This document shows, piece by piece, positions 40,184 through 52,503 of a stretch of DNA of 64,000 nt. Numbering within the stretch: the stretch's first letter is position 1; every line of letters begins with the position of its first letter. The translations under genes were made by a program, and so were the position numbers. Under the pieces are notes generated by a model, which was not told the DNA's origin, made no database searches, and worked only from the letters and a program-made list of their open reading frames with translations. Source of the DNA: Varroa destructor (Eukaryota > Arthropoda > Arachnida > Mesostigmata > Varroidae); contig NW_019211456.1 in NCBI RefSeq assembly GCF_002443255.2, positions 42,175,435 to 42,239,434 on the forward strand, in the 5' to 3' direction.

Positions 40184-43100
40184 TATTTCTCAGCACGGGA
40201 AGCAAAGCGTGAGCAAAGCCCATAGACAACTTATTAAACGTTTTAGAGCGTTCCTGTAGATGTATATGTGGTGCTGCGACTGAATAGGAGTGCACGCCTT
40301 TTCGTGTACACAACGCATTTGTATGATCTATGGCAGTGCAATATTGCCGATGTCCTTGATTTGTGATTATTATTGAGATAACGCGACAAAAGTTAGTGCT
40401 AAATCTCTAGGAATAATTCCGTGATAAAGGATAGGACTGTAATATGGTTTTGTGTGAAATGGGCATAATCAGTTTCCCTAGTCTTAGCGGAGCCTTGGAA
40501 TGGTTAAGATTTTTAATTCATAGCGTACATACGTACGAGGAACATGCCTATATGGCCTTCGCTAAACCAAATCTGCGTAATATAATAGGATCCACTTAGC
40601 AGAATGTCAACGTTTTCGATTTTCTAATTCCTCAAATGAATGCCGAGCCTGATCAGTTGACAACGATACCCGTATCGATGTTGCTTTTTGCGTGGCGCTA
40701 TCTTTTCAAGCAGATATGCTATGACAATTATACCGATGATCCGCGAACAAAGGAAGAAGATGCCGCCCCCCAAAAACCATACAAATGTTCTCTCTATTCT
40801 CCCGCTCAGAAGCCGGAGGCAGTCGTACACTAACATTAATGCATTCTATTTGGAATAATTTTAGCAATAGCTATGTTACCTCTAAGAACTCCAGACGCCA
40901 GACGATCAGTTCAAAGCAAATCCAAGCCCATAATTTAATCAGATACCGTAAATTTCTTGTCCAGTGATCTTGTGTAGCAGGTGACGCAAAAAGATTCCCG
41001 TGTAGGTATTTAATAGCATCTTATTTTCACAGTAAATCTTTGAAGGAACGCATAAATATATTTAGTAGTGCACTTCAAACATGGAAGCGTTGCTGAAGGT
41101 GTATGTCAACGAGAATAAACTTTAATGTCCAGTATAAAGCAGCACGTAATCAATCATCCATTATTGTTAGAATATTTTTCGAACGAATGCGTTCTGATGG
41201 AAAACATCTTTAAGCTATCTTCATAACGCTGCGTTAATTCGGTAGTCCACCTTTACGTTGGCTCTCTGCCCAGTCCTTACCGTGAAAACCGTTTGTATTT
41301 CGCAGTTGTGTTAACAATCATCCATTTAGAGGGGCTGCAGGTGACGCGGTGTAAAGTTCGTACGAGCTGATGTGAGCTACACCTTAGTCTTGCCTTGCGT
41401 TTCAGTAACAACGGCAATGTTATGATGCGTTTTCGTGCCTGTACCGCCTAACCACGCCCGACCACATGTTACCGTTTACTCCCATCGTCATAACAAGCAG
41501 TAGTAGCACACGATACCATCTCATCATCACTAACGCTACTACAGGGAGCGGAAATCTTCAGTGGCGACGACCCATCACGGCAGGCTTGCTATCCAGCATC
41601 TTGGCGCACCGTCCGTTAATTCGTTCCTCTCCCTGTTGTAGTTCCCGCGACCCCACTCGAATACGACAAGTCGAAGTATGAACGTGTATGTGTGCGCGCA
41701 TATCTCTATGCAGGTTTCTCTAGCGGGAATCTCTGTAGGAAAAAGAGACAGAGGGGGGGAGCAGCGCTGAAAAAGGGGAATTATGGGCAAAGGTTATCCC
41801 TGAACAGCCTTGTTTCTGGTCAAGAAGAAGGAAACGAAGTAATGGGGGAAGTGGGAAAAACATTAGGGGGTGGGGGCGATAGGGATGTTATGATTTACGA
41901 TGGCCATGGCTGGGGAAAAGGGGGCGCTGATCGCCGCTGTGCCTCTGACTCACTCATTCACTCCTACTCCTCGTCGCTGGCTGCCATATACAACCATCTC
42001 CTCTCTGCAGGCACCCCTCCGGCGATCCCCTACATTTCGTTCTTGTTGTGTCTGTCTGCCTGGCAAACTCGCGAAAATATGAATTTGACGACGAGAGTAT
42101 GCATGCAGCTAAAGGATTCATCCCTACTATAAAAGAGCTGATTTCACCGAGGCAAGAACAAGCGGCATTATGCCCTGTTACACACGTAGCTTGCATGCGT
42201 TCCACTTAACGCATCACGATATTTAAGTAACGTGTGAGTAAGAAGTCAGAGTTGATGGAAAACACAGCTTAACCGAAGCCGAGCGTGAATTCATCTACGT
42301 TTGCACAATCGTTTCAAAAATTAACGTTGCTTTACTTTTATATCGTACTTTATATATTTTCCTGATTTCCTCGAGATCTAACACTGTTGAGACTCTAGCG
42401 AAGTGCGCTCTTTCGTTGTCAACTAAAGGTCAGGCAGTGTACCTAAATAAGGTGGGTGGGCCTTCACACAATAAATCTATGTTGTACACACTAGAATTAA
42501 CCTACGCTTGTAGTGAACATGTCAACCATTAGAATCCATATCGGACGAAGTGGAGTTTCAGAGAGCTGTGCAAGCATTTCATCAAACTTGCTAGTTCTTA
42601 TGAGAACGGTTTCCCCATCCAATAGAAGCATCACGTGTACTGCGAGATGACTGGCGGAATGCCGAGTCAGGAAATAAGCGTAGGGGCTACGGCGCATTTG
42701 CTCGTATAAACTTTTCATCGAAATTTAACGTGGATAAAGCAAATTTCCATCAATTCAAACCGGGAAATCTCTCAAACATTAAATAGAAAATCTCTATGTC
42801 AGTAGAAAAGTTGATACGCCGAGGGGATCACCTGGTGGTTTATTTAAATAGACACAGCAATTTATACCGACGATATAAAAACACTTGCGCTCAACCAGTG
42901 TTAACACGCAGGTAAAAGGCATAGCAGACACGTTTGCGCGCAACTTTTCAAAAGATTTAGGTTTGAAAATGTCACTTACGGGAGTCTTACAGAGTGTCTG
43001 TCGCGTCTAAGGTAATAAATTCTCTAATCTTACTATAGCTTTACCTCTTACATATATGGTCTGTTCTCAAATCAAATAAACGCAAATGAACGCAACTTCG

Positions 43101-46100
43101 GGGACCAATTGTAAAGCACGAAAACGAGATATTTTCAAACGGTTTCCACTTATAAAAACGGTATTGCTCTGCTTTGCACTGGCATCGTATATGTCAACAA
43201 AAAACAGTCAGTAAATATTTATATACAGTTGAAAAACGATGTAGTAAAATTGCGAGCATGAGTATTTTGTGGCATCGCCTCTTGCTTGACGAGAGCTTCT
43301 AATGCAGTTTTTTCACTGTCTTAGCTCTATTCCCATACGTTCAGGATTTTTCACGGGAATCTGAAACATTTGTTACTGCTTACCCCATTGGATGCTACGG
43401 TTTTCCAGAGGTGCTCTGTGGGATGAAGGTCTGCCGAATTGGCGAAGCATCTGAGCGTAATTGACAATAAATAGCGTAGATACTCTGAACTCTTTAATAG
43501 GATGCCTCATCGCGCATGAAGATGTAGTCACCGTCAGGAAACCATTCTCATAACTGGGGCAGCATTATGGGCTTAATAGTCACAGCACATTATACCGCCC
43601 TTCTAGTAGTGTCTGTGCGAAATGCATCAGCCCAGTGTATTTGCCAGAAAGCATTACAACTTTTGATAGATGTTTGATTCTAAGCACGATGCAATTTTCG
43701 GAAAATCGTTTGCAAACACGTTTGAAGGTAAAAAGGGCTTTCTTTTGTTAATAGTGTTGACATAAGACTAATATGAGAGATAAATTTTCTCCTGGTTGCA
43801 ACAACGTTTTGCTCAATCAAAACGGCCATGTTTCGTTCGAGCATTCGACCGAAATTTCTTGGCAGGTATACATCCGTTGAGGCTCAATAATCTCGTAGGG
43901 TTTTTTTTTCGAAACATATATCACCAAGCAAGTTTTAAATTATACAAAACAATCTGCCCCCTTGCAGACACAGGTATGGATTGCGTTAATCACGCAGTCC
44001 CAGTAACAAAAGGAGTTCGGTCCTGCCAAAAGGAAGTGTGGCGTCGAGGTGACTGGCGTCCTCCTCGACGTTTCCAAAGCCTTTGATTCATACGAGAAGC
44101 AACGATCAGAAACAGCATCACGAGGTGTGCAGACACTCCCTAACTAACGGTGCTAGTATATTCTCGTTTTCCAATAACACTAACTTACCTGGTTATAACG
44201 TAGTCTCACCCATGCAGTCGTCACCTCTCTGTTTACTTGGTGTGAACGAGGAGGTAGAAGCGGATGCAATTTTGAGAATGAATGGTATTGAATCATATAT
44301 ACAAGCGAAAAACATGTTCATTCAGCAAATTCATTCAGACGATGACCGCAAAGTTGTCCTGATTTATTGACTTCTGAATCTCACCTATTAGCCAGCACCT
44401 ATTTCAAGGCCTGCAGGTTTAGCAACGTTTAAGGTAAGCGAGACAACTGTATTGTTGTTACATATTCACAATAGATTTCGCTATATATTTCTGTGTCTTC
44501 ATGCGCTTATCGTGTTTTCATTCAAAGCTTTTGTTGTGTTTTTAGATTGTAGTCTGAAGATCAGACTCATCCGAAGTCGATGCCGCATACGCTCAATTCC
44601 GAGAACTCGCTATCAACAACGTAACTTAACGATTGCTTACGTGCAGTACAGTGATCAACGTTTTCTAATTCTAAGCTTATAAGAGAAAAGCTTACCGAAC
44701 CTAACATATAGTGGGAACCTTAGGCATAATACAGTTTACTCGTCAAACATGGCCAGAAACGGGTAACAATAACAGCACCAAACTACCATTACCCATGGGC
44801 CAAAAACCTTTACGTATATTAAGCTGTGCACCCAAGATAGCAGACAGGATTCCTTTACATGTTATAGCGAATAGAGCGTATTTGTCTCAAACAAGCAAAA
44901 ACATACACAGGTTGAATAATAACATACATCGTATATAGCCAACCTATCTCCCAATCTAATGATAAAGTCTTACACAAGACCGAACCAAAACAGTCATGCA
45001 TGCTTCTCGCCTGTCACCCACACTGTTGTATTCACTTCTTGCCAAATCAAAACACCCATCCGTGCTTCCTTTTTTCCGAATGACACGAGTAGTAAAACAA
45101 AAAAAATAGATATTTTTAGGCTATTAAAAACTAGAGACAGCAAGTAGATTTCAAGTGAGAGATCTACATAAAATCATTACCGCTACGACGGCGGTAATTA
45201 CCACGCTTTTCTGTGATGCTGTATTTATATATGGACTTGATATGATCCACTCTTCGTAGCTTTGTTCGAAGTTAGCTGATGCGCGGAATAGGGTGTACCA
45301 TCGAATGAATAGACGACGTCAGGATTCGTGACTCTTTCCGAGTAACTAAGAAGGAGATAGAACGCGCAAACGCAAATCGCGACAAGTCGGCATAAATATT
45401 AACGTCAGTCGGTAGGACAGTAGTGGCATAAAGAGATGGACGCATAAGTGGTGGCTTCAGCCCTCGACCGGGCCCTGGACAATGCTACGTTAAAGCTGCT
45501 AACTCACACTGCTTGCTTCGACCCTGGGGCATACACAGAACTCTAGCGTAGCCAAGATCGGCACTCCTTTGTAGCGGAAGTGCTATGTCAAGACAAGCTA
45601 CATTCCCCCTGGAGAAAAGACGCTGTGCTAAGTATGTTATCATCCGTGCAACAGAACGATCCTGAGCAGGAGACTACGCACTTACCTCTCATGATCTCCT
45701 GAGCGACTTTCCGGTCTTGGCTGGGCTGGGGGATACGACAATGCTTAAGAGGAGTTTGTTGCTATGCTCGAAATGTATGCCCTCAATTTAAAGGCGTGTT
45801 TCTTTTTTCTTTTCGTTCTATCAGATTTCTTTTTATCTACTAAGCTATTAAAATTGTTAGCTTTAATTGGCCCGATGTCCACAGGCTCCTAGGAAGTTAC
45901 TTTCGATACTACTTAATGCATTGGAAGTGCATCCCTATGCGGTCCTATGTTACATTAGACCGCTACTGAAGATACGGAGCTTTGTTATGTCTGCATTACA
46001 ACAGTTTATCCAATTTCCCTATGGAGTGCTCCGGAGTACGCCGATGCAAGAACTTTGCTTTGAATCCTTGTGCAAATATCTAAGCTTGGAGAAATGAATT

Positions 46101-46672
46101 ACATCTTTACTGTTTTGGGATATTTCAGTGGCGGCGCACCAGAGCGGAAATTACCGGTTATTTCTGAGCCTACAGATACTACATTTCTGGGCATGTTTCA
46201 GCCGTCGAATACCAAATTACTGATTCAATATCTTCCTATAATACGATTTAATTTTTTACATTTATTTTACTCCTTACCTTATAGCGATTTAAAACCTCAT
46301 TGCTACTCCGTTACGCGGGTTGTCACGTCCGCTTTATTATAGACATTTACGTCTAGCCTCAACGCTAGAGCTTCCAGAAAGGAACTAGTAAAATTTTATG
46401 TAATCCCACGTATTTATTACAATGAGATGTTTAATAAAGAAAAAAAAAAACAGTTTAATAACAGGCGAACACCACTCCCCGTCCGGAAGACCACTGAAAA
46501 TATGTTTCAGCCCCACATTGCATTTTTGTACATGACTTACGCCCTTACGCGTAACGGATATTGCTTCACACATGAGTGTTTTTCATATCTGCATACCGGC
46601 CTAAGTCCATTATATCAGAATCATCTACAAGGACATGCTGACTCACTTGTCGAGAGAAAAGGCCTTAGTTAC

Positions 46673-46991
46673 CTGCAGTGTCCGTCCACGGCGGGCCCCT
46701 AGCATTTCCACGTCCCATAAAATTAAAGGCTTCATCCAGGTTCCTTCGATGAACCATGTTATCAGAGCAATAGTATGGTAAAAGGACTCCTTTATGCAGT
46801 ATGTCGACAAGCTCTTTTAGGGCTGGGCAACACGGTACGAGAATATACGTGACCGTATACAAGACAGCTGCAAATATCGCAACGGTCAACGCCACCGTGA
46901 TCAGCAAAAAAAGCCAAATCAGCATCCAAAAAGCACCTAAAATGCCTTGGACAGCCATCTCTAGCTTTAAGTGCCGCAATCTATTCGCCAT
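46673..46991 (-). CDS. First coding exon of a small membrane protein (5' part, at least 106 aa)
   Basis: The ATG at 46991 has a good initiation context (G at -3, G at +4). The exon encodes a short basic N-terminus (MANRLRHLKLEMAVQG), then a very hydrophobic stretch at residues about 15-50 long enough for one or two membrane helices, then a cysteine-containing amphipathic part (VPCCPALKELVDILHKGVLL, then PYYCSDNMV). The frame runs into a textbook splice donor, CAG|GTAACT, at 46673/46672, so the exon ends in phase 1. A possible terminal exon is 46493-46417: the acceptor TTTTCAG keeps the frame and adds about 25 residues to a TAA. It is weak, because AATAAA overlaps that stop. I do not recognise the family. 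It lies about 850 bp downstream of copy A on the same strand, but nothing shows that they share function. Coding nature is supported by the hydrophobic pattern, start context and donor. Confidence 0.55.
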
Positions 46992-47328
46992 AGCACCGTG
47001 CTTCGGCTAACGCTATAGCTGTACTAAGGTTCTTTTTGAATCGAAGCAAGTGAAGATCATACACAGGACTAACTTAGTAAAACGTCTTGGTTGCTAGGGC
47101 TGTTGGAATCATTCGTATAGAATATTCCGAGCTGCGAACTCCGTCAGGTCTCACGTACGCTCATACTGATGTATCGCAGTGGAAACGTAATGCCGTTTGG
47201 TCATTAGCCTATATGATGAGCACAACCGTGGCCTGGCTTTCATCGTCCGACCCACATTAAAGAGAGACAAATAACACCCATTAAGCACTTCCAGCACGTT
47301 ATAGATTACGGCTAAAACTGTATTCACG

Positions 47329-47544
47329 ATGTTAATAGTTACGATGTGTCAACCTACATCGTCGTTTCTATCGGAATACGAGGATCTGGAAAATTCAATG
47401 GATCCATACTTTGATATCCTGTCGTTCCTAGACCTAAAACTTGGTGACGTTCGTTCGGACACAGCCATAGATCTCATACGTCCCCAGAAGCGACTAACCT
47501 GCCTAGCTACGCGTCAAGCAATGTTCCAGTGTAGATCTAGATGA
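47329..47544 (+). CDS. Small ORF, 71 aa, acidic, unknown
   Basis: An ATG with A at -3 opens 71 codons on the strand opposite the RNase T2-like array, in the gap between copy A and the small membrane-protein exon. The translation is acidic and soluble-looking (SEYEDLENSMDPYFD, then FLDLKLGDVRSD) with a basic end, which reads more like protein than most frames nearby. There is no signal peptide or known motif. It could be a real small gene, one exon of a larger one, or chance. Confidence 0.22.
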   Translation: MLIVTMCQPTSSFLSEYEDLENSMDPYFDILSFLDLKLGDVRSDTAIDLIRPQKRLTCLATRQAMFQCRSR

Positions 47545-47845
47545 TTATGGCACGTTTTTTTCAAGGTTCTCTATATAGCGGCTTCAAATGAAAATCACCG
47601 CGTCTAACATCGGAGTTTTCTGCGTAAAATTGAATTTACTACTGTGCTTTTTTTATGCTTTGTCGCTAATATTTAGCTAGTTAGACTAACAGCAGACGCA
47701 ATTTAAAGTCACGTTAACTTATTAACGTTATTTTCCGTAAAATGAAAACATACATTTCACATAAGATTAATCTAAACTCGATTCTAATTTGCCTTGGCTT
47801 CTGATCATTATTCTGTTGGCGTGAATTAAATACACGGACTCCGTC

Positions 47846-48742
47846 TCAAGCTGGATACCTGCTTCCAGCGGTTTCGCTCCTAGACCTGGAGCCCCTGGGG
47901 GTCGGATACAGAACGTTCGCGGAGCATGGAGTTGTTTCGTCACAGTCGCGGAGCGCGAATGTATAGTCGAAGCATATGCGAATCTCTTCAAGAACAGAGA
48001 CCCCGTTTATTGTCCTACAGACCAGAGTGATGTGGACATCATCCAAACGCTTTCCCAGGGCTTTTTCGAAATCGGTGCGTTTATATAGGCCACTCTTTTT
48101 CGGTGTCAACTTGTTAGACTTTAATATATCGTCTAAATTAATGCGTTTGTATAATTCAAGTACCCTTTGAAAATACTTACGTATAGAATTCACCGCGTAA
48201 TGACGTCTCCCACAAGTCCCATATTTCAACCATTGATAATTCCAGTTATCAACGGCTGATCTGTTCACGATAGCCGTGGGCCACAGTTCGTTCATTTGGT
48301 TGACGTCCAACTTGTCAAGATGATTGTAAATTTGTGGATGAGCGCGGCAATATGTATCCTCCATCCATAGGCCGCGTATTGTCCAGTAAGGTTTAAAATT
48401 TGATGTATTACATGGAGTATCATCGAAACATTTGCCAGGGAGCCATTGGAGAACAAATATGAATTCCGTCCCGTGTCGATCGATCGCCTGTTGGGTTAGG
48501 TTAGAACACTGCTTTTGGGCATACAACAAAAAGAGTTGCATCAAAAGGCAAATCAGTAGCGCAGACATCGATGGCTCATCGCTTCCAGGTTGCCACCGCC
48601 TTTGCCACCAGCTATGCCCGCCGCCTCGAATCAGTCCTCCTCGAGAGCGTGCAGCCCCATGAACACCATAAAACAGCCACAAGCATACGCTAAGCACCGC
48701 AAATACGACCGGCGAGGCAAGTTGTTTAATTATTGTTTCCAT
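47846..48742 (-). CDS. RNase T2-like membrane-anchored pseudoenzyme, copy A (298 aa, single exon)
   Basis: The open frame reaches a GTG at 48775, but the first ATG, at 48742, has G at -3 and G at +4 and begins MET, as copy C does. Hydrophobic segments lie at residues about 11-30 and 59-76. The loop between them is rich in Arg, Gly and Trp and contains LIRGGG (37-42). The T2-like domain shows FVLQWLPGKC (96-105), WTIRGLW (120-126), ELWPT (152-156), YQWLKYGTC (169-177), KYFQRVLELYKR (189-200), KLTP (211-214), EIRICFD (253-259) and a final Cys before VLYP (277-280). Compared with active RNase T2, the CAS I His is Arg123, the CAS II His-Glu pair is Tyr169-Gln170 and the second His is Tyr174. Only the Lys (173) is kept, so the catalytic set is gone although the fold-defining residues remain. 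Sequons are NLT (81), NTS (112) and NRS (160). The last 15 or so residues are Ser/Arg-rich and unlike B and C. Confidence 0.85.
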   Translation of the reverse strand: METIIKQLASPVVFAVLSVCLWLFYGVHGAARSRGGLIRGGGHSWWQRRWQPGSDEPSMSALLICLLMQLFLLYAQKQCSNLTQQAIDRHGTEFIFVLQWLPGKCFDDTPCNTSNFKPYWTIRGLWMEDTYCRAHPQIYNHLDKLDVNQMNELWPTAIVNRSAVDNWNYQWLKYGTCGRRHYAVNSIRKYFQRVLELYKRINLDDILKSNKLTPKKSGLYKRTDFEKALGKRLDDVHITLVCRTINGVSVLEEIRICFDYTFALRDCDETTPCSANVLYPTPRGSRSRSETAGSRYPA

Positions 48743-50084
48743 ATCTTGAAGGTAAGCTACACTCGTATCGGTCACAGTACATCCAAAAGCAAAGCAATTT
48801 TGTTAATTACGTCGCCCCAAAGCATTGGATGTTAATTAATCAGTTTTCATCGACTGGGCTACCTTGATACAATGGCCGTTCCGACAGCCATTTAAAAACA
48901 TGCCGTTTTAAAAACCGTCTTCGTTGTTCTAGGAGTTTGTACGATTGGCTGGGTCTGCGTATCTTACAAATAGTACGTGACCGTTAATGTGACGATTGAC
49001 ATGATCTACGTAAAAATACGATATCATAGAGCGTAGATTGTTCAATAAACGATAAATAGCTCTTATACTCTTCGTAGTCTATTCAATGACATTTTCAAAT
49101 AATCTTAAACTCTGTTTATAATCTTTGAAGGTTTTCCACAGCGTAGAAAGAATATACCCCGAAACGTTTGTAATTACTAATAACCTAAAGCGATCAAAAT
49201 AATAAGGATAGACGATTTCAAATCCCAGTTCAGTAGATGGAGTATTACCTGTCCTTGAATCAAGGTCTCTTTTGGCCCTAATTGTGCGAAACACCGAGTT
49301 GCTAGCACAGAAGCTTGTTCCAACTCAGGTTTTTACTCAGTTTTACTACTTTCTGATGAGTTGCCTTGGAATAGTAACTATGTCTAAATAATCTAACTTA
49401 TAATTTTGCACTTTACATACATTTGCCCCCTACTATCTGAACTAAGTACATTTTCTTGTTAAACTGTTTCACCATAGTAATGTTACAGCTTAATTTTGTT
49501 GGAAGCAAAAATTGAGGCATTACAGCTCTCTTTTTACCCGGGCACATTAGTGTAATACAGAATGCCCTACTTGATTGAAAGCAGGCATCCTATAAGTTCC
49601 TTCTAATTATATATTTCATAGTGAGTCACTTCTCAGCGTAATGTTACTTTGTTTGCTGAAATGCACAGACGGCGCCGCATAAATACTGGGCTTCATTTAG
49701 CAAAGCATTTAAGTACGAAGGAGAATACCAGAAAGCCAGTATGGTGAAAACGTAGCGTGTTTGTGGGTTTCTGGCTCTAATCCTATACAAAAACGAAAAC
49801 TTCAGTAAGGGAGTATCGTTAAAGACATGCAGTTAACTAGCTTTTAGATTACCTAGCTAAACAATTCACCCGCATCCATTGATCGTTACACGATTTTACT
49901 TTGGTAATTTTTGTTAAGTTGTCGATCAAAAAAACAGCTTCTTGCCAGCCTCTTTGCATGATATCTTACGAGCGTCGGTGTCACTCAAATTCTTTGTGTA
50001 GGCGTTCAATTATTTTCGTAAGTTCCTTGCTGGGAAACGTCGATCAGCGTGGTTTTCAGTGAGTCTCATCTGTCGAGTATAATA
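48743..50084. other. Spacer between RNase T2-like copies B and A
   Basis: About 1.3 kb with no recognisable gene or decayed RNase T2-like copy. The minus-strand frame at 49294-49079 has no T2 motifs. It must contain the 3' end of B and the promoter of A, but no convincing TATA box or poly-A signal stands out. Confidence 0.5.
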
Positions 50085-51077
50085 CTATGATATTATTTTC
50101 CGTAGCCAACGTACGTTCCCAAATAATGCTTCTAACCTGGTTTGTCTTATGACGGCATCACCCTCTGGGGGCAAGCTTGTGGGATAATACCAAAACTTGT
50201 CGCCGCATTTAGTAAGACTGTCCTGAGGATGGTTTTCTGATCGGTTTTTTTCCCATATACGAGGCGGTTGCCACGTGCAGTCTTTCAAATTAAAATCGTT
50301 GTCGAAACAGATCTGAATCTCCGTGAGCACCTGGCCTGCCTTTCGACATAATATGACAGCCGTGTGCCCATTAACCTTGTCTAAAGCTTGCGCAAGTTCA
50401 TTTAAGCTCAACCTTTTAGTTGTCGATGGATTAATACCGCTGGTATTCAACGTGCTGTCTATTGCTATCATTTCATACAACTGTATCGCCTTGTCAAAAT
50501 ACTTCAGTACAGAGTTTACTTCATGATGGCCTTTGCAGCATGTGCCATGCTCGAACCATTCTTCGTCCCATAGCTTTTCATCAGAGAAGGAATTCATGTA
50601 CGACGGCCAAAGCTCGCGTAATTTCTCCTTGTTGAGAGATTTGAGATGTCGGTTAAAGTAGGAGATTGATGCGCAACGAGTCTCGTCTGTCATGAGGCTC
50701 TGGATCGTCCAATGGTTTTTTTTGGCTGTCACGTTGCACATCTGATGCTCGACCGTTCGGCCGCCGGCGCACACACCGGGAAACCATTGAAGTGACATAA
50801 CAAACTCATCGTATTGGAACTCTGTATCCCGCGAAATCTTGCTGAAAGCAACCGCGTTATAGAAACATACGAGCTGGGCAACAAAGATCAGGGTCTGCAT
50901 AAATAGAATGAGCGGTAAACCTGCTGGGACTAGATTTCCTCCATCCGTCCCTCCGCCGCGGATCCGCATTCGCTGTATTCGACTGTACTGTACTCCATAA
51001 GCCAACCATAAAGCTATACTCAGCGTGGTGAATACCAGCGCGGAGGAGTTTACGGACTGTTCGGCATACTCCTGCAT
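50085..51077 (-). CDS. RNase T2-like membrane-anchored pseudoenzyme, copy B (330 aa, single exon)
   Basis: It starts at an ATG at 51077 and ends at TAG. Hydrophobic segments are at residues about 12-31 and 53-74, separated by a basic loop with RMRIRGGG (36-43). The T2-like domain shows SLQWFPGVC (95-103), WTIQSLM (123-129), ELWPSY (155-160), EEWFEHGTCC (172-181), KYFDKAIQLYE (192-202), EIQICFD (253-259) and KCGDKFWYYP (290-299). The CAS I histidine is Gln126 and the following Gly is Ser127. In CAS II the first His is Glu172, the Lys is Glu176, while Glu173 and His177 are kept. It is thus the least altered copy at CAS II but still lacks the essential CAS I base. Sequons are NVT (115), NTS (211) and NRS (278). 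It has a C-terminal extension beyond the KCGD motif not seen in A or C. It sits about 1.4 kb downstream of C and about 1.3 kb upstream of A on the same strand, as expected from tandem duplication. Confidence 0.86.
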   Translation of the reverse strand: MQEYAEQSVNSSALVFTTLSIALWLAYGVQYSRIQRMRIRGGGTDGGNLVPAGLPLILFMQTLIFVAQLVCFYNAVAFSKISRDTEFQYDEFVMSLQWFPGVCAGGRTVEHQMCNVTAKKNHWTIQSLMTDETRCASISYFNRHLKSLNKEKLRELWPSYMNSFSDEKLWDEEWFEHGTCCKGHHEVNSVLKYFDKAIQLYEMIAIDSTLNTSGINPSTTKRLSLNELAQALDKVNGHTAVILCRKAGQVLTEIQICFDNDFNLKDCTWQPPRIWEKNRSENHPQDSLTKCGDKFWYYPTSLPPEGDAVIRQTRLEALFGNVRWLRKIIS

Positions 51078-52503
51078 TCCGTGCCTTAAATGACAGCGCT
51101 TGTAAATATGAGATTCGTTTTACGGTGGCGCCTGGTACAAGAAAATGTACATTTGTTAAATCGCACCTCTATACATACCAACAGGGACCGTTGGATAAGA
51201 ATTTGTTGACAATCGTCTCAGCGTTTGTCCAGTTAGCAATATTGCTTAATGACAAATTTCGTTGTCGGGCCGAATTCAATAGGATGGGTTCAATCAGATA
51301 TTCCTCTTGAGCGCCATACGTTTATTCAGCGTCACACACATTTCTAGCTGAGAGTTGCGCCAAAAATCGTAACGGAAACAGGCTGACGGTAAAACCCCCC
51401 TATTTCATTATCCATTAATAAACGTTAATGTTATTTTAGCCACGAAGTGAGTAGATTTGAGCGAAAATATTATTTTATACGGAATAGCCACAGCGTAGGT
51501 AAAAATAATTCAGCTGGGAGGTTTGAGCGCCATGAAAAGTCGATAGAATTGACGCCATTTTTTTTTATAATTCAGCTGTATCTCGCGCCATTATAGATAG
51601 ATGTCTTGCGGCATAACTGAACGTTTCGCTAAAAAGGATATATAACAAAATCGATGTATACCCTACAGTAAAAAAGCACAAACGTTTTATATGTTTAGTT
51701 GGTTTAGCCTTGACCAATGCCTGTGATACATGTTTCCGTTTGGGTGAGAAGAAAGGTTCGCTGGTAACATGCGTAGCGACGTGACTCGTTCGTGAAATTA
51801 GACCGATTCCCAAAGCAGAGGGATTGCTGGAAACTCTGAAGCTCCAGAGTAGCCCGACACTTTACTAGAAGTCAGAACCTCCAAGTCTCGGATCCGACTT
51901 CTAACTGAGGCTAAGCGAGCTCCTAGATAATTTGCCACGAGTACCATTATACGAATTCGCTCCCACTATGTATCAGACAATAGGCCTTCAGTAGAGGACT
52001 CAATTTTGGGTCCTTAAGGTCTATATGTTGGCGACAACCAAATGTCTTATTTTATGATTATTCTATACCGCGGTGTCTCTTGCTGGTGCATTTTATTGGT
52101 TATTTAATAGTTTTCTGAAAATTCTAGCCTTACTTAGGGCTCTGATTTGAATACTCTGACCTAGTAGTTGCTAGCAATAGCGGTTCCCACCGAGCTTTGG
52201 CCATCAGTATCGATCATTTTCCATTTCCGGTGGGTTAGCTCGTCTGCAAACGACATGCATGGAGCTACAGCAAAGATTTTCTGAATTTTTCAATAAACAT
52301 TAAGTATTGTCTGTATCATTCCCAGGCTGGTTACTTCATTCCGAGAGAATACAGAGGATACTAACGCGCAACTCTGTACAACGGGCAGACGAAAGCTGAA
52401 AAACAACATATTACTCCTTATGATGGGCTTATTATGGGATTATCAAATGGGCTCCCGCTACTGTGGGATGGATGTGCTGGTCGTGCACGGTATTCTCGTA
52501 CCT
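51078..52503. other. Spacer between RNase T2-like copies C and B
   Basis: About 1.4 kb without a gene. It contains repeated CGCCAT-type words at 51307-51317, 51523-51533, 51549-51558 and 51585-51591, and a 12-base direct repeat (ATAATTCAGCTG) at 51505-51516 and 51567-51578. These lie upstream of copy B as transcribed. A possible poly-A signal for copy C is at 52092-52097 on the minus strand. Confidence 0.5.
51307..51591. promoter_or_regulatory. Cluster of CGCCAT words upstream of copy B
   Basis: TTGAGCGCCAT occurs twice (51307, 51523), with TTGACGCCAT at 51549 and GCGCCAT at 51585. The core CCAT preceded by CG resembles the YY1/Pleiohomeotic site (CGCCATNTT), and the 51549 copy, followed by T residues, fits best. 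The words lie 230-510 bases upstream of the copy B start codon. Regulatory use is inference. Confidence 0.25.

Larger units (their letters stand above)
36112..46412. other. Long gene-free stretch with simple repeats
   Basis: About 10 kb without a supportable gene. It holds an AT dinucleotide run at 37103-37118, a CCTG tetranucleotide array at 40144-40183 and a G-rich patch at 41.7-42.1 kb where a 146-codon GTG-started frame is open. The AT-rich part at 42.2-43.8 kb is nearly devoid of frames. Confidence 0.4.

Noticed and set aside
41692..42132. 146-codon frame in a G-rich patch
   Set aside because: Starts at GTG, Gly-rich part follows from G runs, and an overlapping frame is open on each strand; no recognisable domain.
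48432..48662. Plus-strand frames antisense to copies A, B and C (for example 48432-48662, 50323-50526)
   Set aside because: They are shadows of the well-supported minus-strand coding sequences.
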